Positions 56,053 to 64,000 of a stretch of 64,000 bases of DNA are shown in pieces. A program made the position numbers and the translations under genes. The stretch is from Ampelocalamus luodianensis. Taxonomy: Eukaryota; Streptophyta; Magnoliopsida; Poales; Poaceae. Location: assembly GCA_036346255.1 (NCBI GenBank), contig CM070626.1, positions 14,656,001 through 14,720,000 of the forward strand, written 5' to 3'. Below the pieces are notes generated by a model that was not told where the DNA came from, did no database searches, and worked only from the letters and a program-made list of their open reading frames with translations. Position 1 is the first letter of the stretch; each line of letters begins with the position of its first letter.

Positions 56053-58190
56053 TGTAGTGTCTTGTCCCAACCATTATGAGTTAATGGTATGTTGTGGTAA
56101 TTAATGACAATCACATTATGGGACTAACATTTTCCATGAGTTGGATAAATAGGTTATGTTCCATGACGATGAAGACTTTGGATGGCATCATGAGTTGATG
56201 GCCATCAAGTCAATGAAAGGAAGTTATAATGTGTTGATGATGTTCAAGAAGATGAGATGATCATGAGTTGATCATCAAGTTAAAAGAAGACCTATCATGT
56301 GTTGATGGACATCAAGTGAAGAATGCATCATGTGTTGATGCATATCAAGACTCGGGATGAAGGATGTCATTATGTGTTGATGAGCATTAAGCCAAGATCC
56401 CGAAGTAAAGGAAATCATCATATGATGATGATCATCGAGTCAAGGACCCGGACTTGAAGTGAAGATATGCGTCATCAAGCTTCAAGAAGATGCTCAAGGC
56501 AAAGGTATGACTAGCTAGGGCTAAGGATGTGTTCCTAGTCTTTTACCGGTCTTGGTGTTTGGTTGGAAGACCGGATTGCTAGTATAGGTTGTCGTACTAT
56601 TAAGAGGGGTCTTGTCTAGTAGCTTGAGTCTCATCATGTGTTGATAGCTCAATCTTGCTTGCTCTAGCTCACCGTGGCATGATGCTATTATTTGCAAATG
56701 TGTTTTGCAAATAGTTGAGGCTCATGCGTCTAATCCTTGTAGCATGTACTATACTTTGCAAATGTGTTTTGCAAATTGTTGAGTCCATGTACCTACTCCT
56801 TTGGCATGATCTAAGTTTGCAAATGTTTTGCAAATTGTTAGGATTCATGTATTTTCCCTTGACATAGTCTAAGATTGCTTGTTGCTAATTATTTGGACTT
56901 AGACCATGATAGTGGCTCTTTGGAATTGTGCTTTTTGATTTGATAAAATGTGTTTGATATCAAATCAAATAGGTGGGTTGTGTAGCCCTCTGAATAAGCT
57001 TTCAATAGAGTCCAAGATCACTCAATTCCGACATCGGAGTCAAAAGTTATGATCGTTTTTTCGAGTGTCGCCTGTGCTGAAATTCAGGTGCGGACTGACC
57101 GCAGTTGAAAGCCTGGACTAACCGCCCATATGCCTACGAACTGACCGCCCTTGTAAGGCCGGTCAACTTTTTCCAGAGAGCATATTTTTCGGTTTTCTAC
57201 CTCCCGGAAGGCCCGGATCGACGGGGTCCGGTCGACCGGACCGTGAGGGCGATCGACCGAATTGTCTCTAACGGCTATTTTATAGCCGTTGCATCAGTAT
57301 CCGGACCGACCGGACTGTGCTCGCGGACCGACCGGTTTCCGAATTTCGGCGATTCTCTTCCAACGGCTAGTTTTTGTGTGTGGGCTATAAATACTCACCT
57401 TGGCCGGTTGGGGGGAAACTCTTGGCATCCCATTTCATTCTCTTGAGCTAGTGTGAGCTTCTCCTCTCAATTGTGCATGTGTTGCACCTTGTGAGCAAAG
57501 GAGAGGGTCTAGTTGCATGTGTTGCAACTAGAATTGGATTGAGCGTCCAATTGTGCATGTGTTGCACTTGGTGAGAGTCAAGCGAGAGGCTTGACTTATT
57601 ACTCTTGGTGTTTGCCGACACCTAGACGGTGTGGGGCGTCTTGGTCCGGTGATCTTCTCAAAGAAGGCTTGTGAGAAGACCCGGTGTTTGTGAGTGGCTT
57701 GGTGCTCGCCATCTCCGGAGTGGAGTAAGAGCAACCCTAGTGAAGCGAGGTGTTGATACCTCGGAGGAAGGCTTAATTCGTGGAGCCGACCCAATTGGTT
57801 TGGGTTTCCCTCAACGTGGATTAGGGGAGACCGGCAAGTCTCCGACCACCACGGTAAAACATCGCCGTGTCTTTTGTGGTTTGCATTCTATTGTTTTACA
57901 TTATGCAATTTATATTTCTTGTATTAAATTGCTTGTTCTTTGTGTATGAATGCTTGCCTTGCTTTGTGCTATTTACATTGCTAGAATTGAATAGCTTACA
58001 AGTCTTTGCTTAATTGCAATATTCTTCAATTGACTTGTATTGTTAGTGCACTTAGTTGAACCTAGTTGTTTTAGGCTTTAATTGTGCAAAACCGTATTGA
58101 TTATAAGCTTCGCATTAGAAGTCGGTTTTAGCGCATAGAAGTTTTAAAACGCCTATTCACCCCCCTCTAGTCGGCCACCTCGATCTTACA
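56053..58190 (+). repeat. LTR of the SIRE-like element
   Basis: An approximately 2.1-kb LTR preceded by the purine tract agagggaaagat. It contains several internal repeats: 'catgtgttgatg--catcaag' units at 56180-56450, ~70-bp 'tgcaaatgtgttttgcaaat' units at 56690-56850, and rotated 'accgaccgg' phrases at 57090-57340. It has a TATA box (TATAAATA, 57386-57393) and a typical end ttcacccccctctagtcgg. Confidence 0.7.
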
Positions 58191-59302
58191 GTGGGGGAGA
58201 AAGATGGCGGTTGCGGCAAGCGGCCGTTCCGGTGAACGTGGGCGTGATGGAGGGGGAAAATTGCCGGGAGTGGGCGCGGCTTGAGGGGCGGTTTGAATGT
58301 ACGTGGCTACGTGAGGAGAGGGGGCGGGAAAGGCGGCGTTGACGGAGCTTGGCGCGGCCGAAAATGGCGGCGTCGGCAGTTTCGGCGCGAGGAAGAAGGG
58401 AGTGAGGAAGAAGAAAGCAGACGGGCCCACGCGTCGGTGAGAAGAGGGGAGGGGAGTGGTTGGCGGGTGGGGTCCCGATGTCAGTGAGGTGGAGAGAGAG
58501 GGCGTGGGCGCGTGCGGCTCGGGCTGGACTGGGCCGCGCGCGGGGCGGTTTTTGGGCTAAGGCTTTGGGTTTCAGCCCAAAGCTATTTTTGATTTTTCTT
58601 TTGTTTTTCTTATTTGATTTAATTCTGGTAATACAAAATAGCTTTAGAAAATAGCAATTAATTTCCAAAAATTATGGAAAAATTCACAGAAATTTCCATA
58701 CTTATTTTGGACTTAATAAAATTATTTTCAACTTTATGTTGGCTTATAATTTTGCAAATAAATTATTTTAGCTTTAAAATATTTAGGAAAAAGCTTTTAA
58801 AAAATTTCCAGAAAATCCTAGAAATTAAGTAAATTTTTATTTTTCTGATTAAATCAAATGAAACTTCAAATAAATTTCACTTTTGACTTTTAAAATTTCA
58901 AAAATTCAAATAAAGCAAAGAAACTCTATTAAATTTCAGAAAATCCAATAAAACATTAACTTTATTTTATTTTATTTTGGTAACATAACCTTGGGATGTT
59001 ACACCGGCGGAGCTCGCGCCACCGCCTCTCGCCACCGCCGTCAAAGTTTCTCTTACTGACGGCTGAATCACCTTCTGCCTCGCATTCTTCCACCGTCGTT
59101 GATTCCCCGACGACATTGTCTACTCCGTTGAGTTTGCCTCGCTACGTTCTATGCCTTGCTCCTTTACTTTTATCCGAAGCATCGCTGGTTCGCCGGAGCC
59201 CCATGCACGGCCGACCGCCGCGTACACCGCCGCGAATCCCACTCGCACTCCTCATCAACCGTGTGCCGCCTTTGTCTATTCAGGTGAGCACCACGTGCAC
59301 CT

Positions 59303-59304
<2 letters not shown>

Positions 59305-59346
<42 letters not shown>
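59305..59346. repeat. (CT)n microsatellite
   Basis: A CT tract of about 42 bases in the downstream part of the solo LTR. Confidence 0.9.
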
Positions 59347-59349
<3 letters not shown>

Positions 59350-59544
59350 TGCTCTTGTGCTTTGCCCGAAGCCCCGCGCTCCGAGTTTAAGCCCCGCATC
59401 AATTCTTATCCCAGAGCTACTTGAAGCAATCCCCTCACTCTGGTTCAGTTGTGTTTCGTAGGAGCCGCCGCTTTTTAGCTTCTCCTCCAGTCCCGGCTGG
59501 CCCCCTTTATCACCGTCCTCCTTCGCCTTCGACTACAAGCTTCC

Positions 59545-60115
59545 CCACCATCCTTCAACCTCCTCGTCGCCGAAGAGTTCGCTGGAGTCCGCGTTGTCTT
59601 CAACCTCCTCGTCACCGAAGAGTCTGCGTCGTCTTCAACCTCCTCGCCGCCGAAGAGTTCGCTGGAACCCGTGTCATCTTCAACCTCCTCGTCGCCGAAG
59701 AGTCCGCTGGAGTCCGCGCCGTCTTCAACCTCTTCGACCGCTGTTCGTGCTTTCCTCCTTCTCTGATCTCCCTCTCAGTCCTGGTGATTTTTTCGTGCCT
59801 TGTTCTCCTTCTTTCTTCTTTCGACCGCGTCGAGCAGTTGAATCCCTATTTCTTCTTTCGACCGCGTCAAGCAGTTGAATCCCTCTTTCTTCATTCGACC
59901 ACCTTGAGTAGTCGTATCCTCCATACGACATCGTTGAGTAGTCATATCCTTCTTGTATCCTCCTTATGGCCACGTTGAGTAGTCGTATCCTTCTTGTATC
60001 CTCCATACGAATACATGAGTAGTCGTATTCTCCTTACAACCACATTGAATAATTGTATCTTTCTTGTATCCTTCATACGACCACATTAAGTAGCCGTATC
60101 CTCCTTCCGACCAGT
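59545..60115 (+). repeat. Minisatellites in the solo LTR leader
   Basis: About five units of cttcaacctcctcgtcgccg + aagagt(t/c)cgctgga (59545-59740) are followed by units built on tcgaccgcgt(c/a)agcagttg and cgtatcctccatacgacca (59818-60115). Open frames here follow the repeats. Confidence 0.75.
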
Positions 60116-61927
60116 CGAGCCCCCTTTTGACCAGGTAGTCGAGCCTCCTTCCGACCACCTGTATTCAAGCCTCTTTCCAACCTTGTTATTTTAGATCTTC
60201 CAAGAGCTCGTTCTCCTTCGTTCGAGCTTCAATTCGAGTGATTCAAATCTCTAACTTTTTCTAAATTCAGAACCTTTCTTTTGACTCTAGTTAGGTAGTT
60301 TCTTTAGAGTTTATTTGGATTGGTTTTATTTACTTTCTTTTCGCACGTATAGATTCTAGCGTTTCCGAAGAGTTCTTGGACCCAACGATCTCGATCGAAG
60401 CATCCCAACTCTTCAACGAAGGCAAGTCGTAGACCTTTGATCATGTTGTACCTAGTTTACAAAATTATATTATTTTATATCAACATGCATGACTAGTTGT
60501 ATAAAAATAGTTTGATAAATAGCTAAATACCTACTCGACAGTATGACTCCTTGAATAATTGTGATTGACATGTTGACATGTACCGTTGGACACCGTAGGT
60601 TGGGTAATCTTAGTTGGACATTATTGCAATACCAACATGGGTGCGTATTATGCTTAGTTCTATTTTAGTTATACGATGCCTCTCGATCACATTGATTCAA
60701 TGATGTTAAATTTGACTAAGTGATTATGAAATTGTGACATGTGTTGCCATGGCAAGGGTTGCCTTTTGGTTGGGTTGAACCAAAAATGATTTCATACTCA
60801 GGCGAATGATCGTGCACTAAAGGGATGCAAGAAGCACATTGGGATGAGGTTGTTTCGCTTGAGTAGTCACTAGGAACTTAACTTTGTGCGTTGTTGATCT
60901 AAGCCATACCATGCAACCACAAGTCCATTTATGGGGTGGTCCTGGCCAACTAATTAGCAATGCTTTGAGTCAGTTCTATTTGGGTTGGTGAGCGGCGCAA
61001 GAGGGAGCCTATGTGGCGAATTCTTAGTGAGCATAACTGAGCCAAAACGGAGTTTTGTAAAAACCTTGTGACAGTCTTTCCTTGATTCAAATGTCTAAGG
61101 AAACATGTGTTATATCAAGCGATTATCTTTTGTGGGTCAAGCTGTACAACCTCTGCAGAGTGTAAAAAAACTATTCGAATAACCGAGTCCCCGGTTACAG
61201 ACAATGCCTGGTGATTTCACACTAGGGGTAGATTTTTCTCAAAATTGTTGTCTTGGTTGGCACGAGTGGTTTGGGAAGTGAACAGGGTATTCACGAGTGG
61301 TTTGAAAAGTGAATAGGGTGTTCACAAGTTATTTCAAAGAAACTTGATTACTTATGTATTAACCTTTCAAAATGTGTTTTACAATCTACCTATTGTATTT
61401 AGTGTCAATACTGCGTTCTGCAAATTAAACATAAAGCTATCCTTGTCAAGCTTTGCATGAATATTATTTGCATATTGTTCCCTACGACTTGATGAGTATT
61501 TTATGTACTCACGGCTTTACGTCCCTTTGTTGATCAGTCGTCGAAGAAGACCCCAAGGAGCATCGAGCTCTACGAGGGCGACTACTTTAAAGACCATGTA
61601 GACTAGGAGACGTCCTCCACTCGATTGCCTGTGAGCATGTCGAATGGCCTCTACGAGTTGGTTTTGTTCCGCTGCAAGTTTAATTTGGTCGTAGATCTGG
61701 TCGCGGACCTGGTTGTGACTTTAGCCCTGCGTGGCAAGCTTTGTAAAACCTTGATCATAAGGTCCTTTTATTGCTATGTATTATTAATTTGTCTGCTTCA
61801 TTAGCCGTTCTGTTGTATGGATACGATTTCATCTATGTTGTAACTGTGCGAGCTAGCTACTGATCTGGGACTAGTTCAGAATGCACAGAGGGTCCCGGGG
61901 TTGTATACTCGGTGTCCTGACACTTTT

Positions 61928-62423
61928 ATAGCCCCGGAAGGCGGCGGCGGCAGTGACGATCGAGGCGCGTGCGGCGTGTGGCGGCGAGGTGGATGGCGAG
62001 GCGTAATCGGCGCCGAGCATTGTGGTGGTGAGGAAGTCTCATTGGCACGAAGGCACTTGCTGGCGAGGCCGAGCGCAGCCGGCGCGGAGCGGCGAGCAGG
62101 TGCGAGGGGGCTGTGGAGCACGGTGCAAGCGAAGGCATGCGATGGGCGGAGAGGAGATACAGAGGAAGATGGCGGGTTTTGAAAGCCGTTTTCGGCAAAG
62201 GAAAACGAAATGGCCAAAAGAGAAAAGCAGAAAGGGTTTAAGAGTTTCCGAATTTGACAAGATTTCAAATTTGAACATTAACTTTTGAAACTGAAATTTT
62301 TTAAGTTGTTTCACGTGGCCACCGAATCGGTCCATGCCGCATGCAGGCGAGCCCGCACACCCGCGCCCGTCGTTGCCCGACAGAACCCCCTGCCGCCGCA
62401 TGCGGCAGACTGACCTTCGATGG
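61928..62423 (-). repeat. Family C repeat, - copy, upstream part
   Basis: The minus strand from about 62330 to 61928 matches 40800-41230 on the + strand (gcgccgattacgcctcgccat + ccacctcgccgcc, ttccggggctata). It is GC-rich with no conserved protein. Confidence 0.5.
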
Positions 62424-62830
62424 TGTATTATCCCCGGCTCGATCCGTTGCCCCGTCTGCCGGCGAACACAAGCCGATCGAAGTTTGCAACAGGGAGTACA
62501 TACGGCGTGGACAGCATCGACCTCGGAAGATCAGCTAGCTCCAGATTGGGCCTCATTTGTGTTAATAAACTGGGCCCAGGCCGGCAGACCTGGCCCAAGG
62601 TGGGCTCCTCATCCCAAACCCTAGCAGGGTCGTAGCCTATAAATAGGGGGTGCTATTCATTGTAAAGGATTGATCGATGGATGAAGGAATAAAGGGAAAC
62701 AAGAAGTCCCCCTACATCTTTGTGTTATATCTCTTATTCTGTTCTTGTGTTTATGCATTGTTCTTACGATTCTGAGTTTGTCTACGAGATAATCGCTCGG
62801 ACTGGACTCGCCAGCGATGGTTCTTCAACA
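62424..62830 (+). repeat. 5' LTR of a Copia-type element (start approximate)
   Basis: It has a TATA box (tataaatagg, about 62638), an aataaa within gaaggaataaaggg (62688) and an end cttcaaca followed by cgttatcagcacgatcg. It is related in sequence and layout to the minus-strand LTR at 7197-7523, sharing gtgggctcctcatcc and the region around the end. Confidence 0.6.
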
Positions 62831-64000
62831 CGTTATCAGCACGATCGACTCTCCTCGCATCGAAAAGGTAACCGTCGATGAACGACACTCCTAGATTGAA
62901 TCGTATTTTCTAGATTGCTTTCAATTCTGCAAATTTGGCTTTCTAGATTGGTTTTCTACGGTGCAAATCTGCTCTAATCTACCGCGAGCCGACTTGAAGT
63001 TGCCGGCCAAGCCGATCGGTGGGCTGCATGAAAGAGTAGATGATGATTATGCCGTAGGTTGTATATGCAATCGCATGAAAGGCGCCATGTCCACGGCACC
63101 GTCTGCAAGCGGCTGTCACTACTCACTACCTCCGCGATACGTTACCGGTCAGCATAGTCCGCCATCACGTACCGCCATGGAGGCAACGATAGAGCCACGC
63201 CGCTAGCACGCGGCAAACATGCACATGGCGGCATGAAGCCACGCCACCGTTGCAATCCCGTACTACATTATATCGCATTGCATCGCATCACATCTACATG
63301 TATACACAGTAATCATGTAAAGAAAATCGTGGCCTGAAGCCGCCGCATGGCCTCTGTCAGGCCCGTAGCCACATCCGGAGCCGCGCGGCTTGGAGCCGCC
63401 GGCCGCCGTTGCAGGCTGCCGCTTGGAGCCCGTGCGCCCGCAACCGCATGGAGCTGCCGCCGCTCCTCGGATCGGCCACCGCACCGTGCCACGGCTGCCG
63501 GCTCCTCTCACGCGCTAGAAGCGCCGCCCGGCGCCACCCCGCCCGCATGAAACAACCACCGGCCATGCAGCACCCAAAAGCAAAAGAAAGAGAGAGAAAA
63601 ACGGGGGAGGATGGGCGCGCCGCGCCGGCCGCCTAAAACCGCGCCGCCGAAGACCGCACTCTGCCGCCCCGCCGCTGCCGCTGCGTCGCGCCACGCCGCT
63701 GCCGCCTTGAGGGCGTCGCCGCACCGGCTGCATCCGGCCGCCTCATCTCGCGCCGCCGCCTGCCGCACCGCCGCCGCCGCCTTGAGGGTCGCCGCACCGG
63801 CCAGATCCGGCCGCCTCCGCCTCGCGACCGCCGACGACGTCGCGCGTCGCCGCCGCCGCCTAGCGGCGTCGCCGCACGGCCGATCCGGTCACTCCGCCTC
63901 GCGCCGCGACGGCGCGCGCGCCGCCGCCCGCTTGAAGGTGTTGCGCCGACCGCCGCCTCTCAAGACGGGCTGCTGCGGCGCCGCCACTTGGGAGCCGCGG
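62831..64000 (+). other. Leader of the Copia-type element, running off the window
   Basis: 62890-63060 matches the leader of the 1523-7523 element (minus strand). A short reading HERVDDD is shared, but no gag is reached. From 63330 on it is very GC-rich with frames open in several phases. Confidence 0.5.
63700..64000 (+). repeat. GC-rich ~75-bp minisatellite
   Basis: About four units share gccttgagggcgtcgccgca + ccggc-gatccggccgcctc. Units start near 63703, 63780, 63858 and 63930 and vary in length. Confidence 0.65.

Larger units (their letters stand above)
55302..58190 (+). mobile_element. Deleted SIRE/Maximus-like Copia element
   Basis: The ends TG (tgaagtatctag) and CA (cgatcttaca) are flanked by GTGGG on both sides (55297-55301 and 58191-58195). 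The first ~75 bp resemble the start of the LTR that begins at 56053 (both have cattatg-gttaatgg and ttggtaattaatgacaa). Then comes a 3' internal region with a polypurine tract, then a full LTR. All genes are gone. This looks like an internal deletion joining the start of the 5' LTR to the 3' non-coding region. Confidence 0.72.
52730..59003 (-). mobile_element. Inverted LTR (~3.4 kb) nested in the solo LTR
   Basis: On the minus strand it starts tgtaacatcccaagg at 59003 and ends cgggtcttaca at 52730, with TATA ctataaaagg at about 55257. Removing the SIRE-like insertion (55302-58195) leaves about 3380 bp. It is a relative of the LTR it sits in. Flanks tctac and ccggc do not match, so either the target duplication has decayed or the event was not a simple insertion. 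Confidence 0.7.
51933..61922 (+). mobile_element. Solo LTR (~3.7 kb) of a Gypsy-like family, split by a second LTR
   Basis: The left end tgtaacatcccaatt and right end gtgtcctgaca are flanked by CTTTT on both sides (51928-51932 and 61923-61927). The + strand parts are 51933-52729 (U3 with TATA ctataaatag at 52621 and a short R leader) and 59004-61922 (rest of the LTR). There is no internal region, so it is a solo LTR. The inserted LTR between them belongs to the same family in reverse orientation: 61140-61200 matches the reverse of 53390-53420, and 61855-61920 the reverse of 52735-52800. Confidence 0.78.

Noticed and set aside
59421..59978. A 185-codon frame in the solo LTR
   Set aside because: It is produced by the in-frame ~45-bp minisatellite and ends with it.

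Overview
This window is repeat-rich plant nuclear DNA, almost certainly from a grass (Poaceae). The evidence is layered LTR retrotransposons of grass types (BARE/RIRE1-like and SIRE-like Copia, a Tat-type Gypsy with an antisense ORF, ~3.4-3.7 kb Gypsy-like LTRs starting TGTAACATCC), CACTA transposons with 'cacagacggtt' subterminal repeats, Stowaway- and PIF/Harbinger-like elements, and intron-bearing plant gene pieces. There are no bacterial features. I cannot resolve the genus from sequence alone.

Layout. 1-1522: 3' end and 3' LTR of a + strand Copia element that lies inside an older, decayed - strand Copia element (1523 to about 7523). 7524-14042: no intact gene; a TA-bordered foldback element (11201-11879) and a decayed exon-1 copy of S-adenosylhomocysteine hydrolase (12594-13277). 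14043-15238: a CACTA element carrying a PCNA scrap. 16713-18221: the one nearly intact host gene, a two-exon SHAQKYF-type MYB factor with an apparent 1-bp frameshift just after its start. 18276-21277: a gag-only Copia derivative. 22188-25118: a PIF/Harbinger-like element carrying pieces of a NET/KIP1-type gene and a Tousled-like kinase gene. 25820-31530: a large CACTA element holding a long hairpin, a second CACTA and an F-box gene copy with its intron. 32822-40746: a Tat-type Gypsy element with an unusual inverted third LTR. 44183-50471: a complete but decayed Copia element. 51241-62400: LTRs nested three deep. 62424-64000: 5' LTR and leader of a further Copia-type element running off the right edge.

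Seven insertions have recognisable target-site duplications: CAT, TTG and ATT (the CACTAs), TAA (PIF-like), TTACC (Copia), CTTTT (solo LTR) and GTGGG (SIRE-like). They fix the element ends and the order of nesting. All captured gene pieces keep introns or splice sites, or stop within exons, so they were copied as DNA rather than as mRNA, and all carry stops, frameshifts or lost catalytic residues.

I found no previously undescribed multi-gene system. The most unusual items are the gene-capturing transposons, the inverted LTR that ends inside a primer-binding site, and the long CACTA-internal hairpin. Apart from the MYB gene, no protein-coding gene here looks functional.
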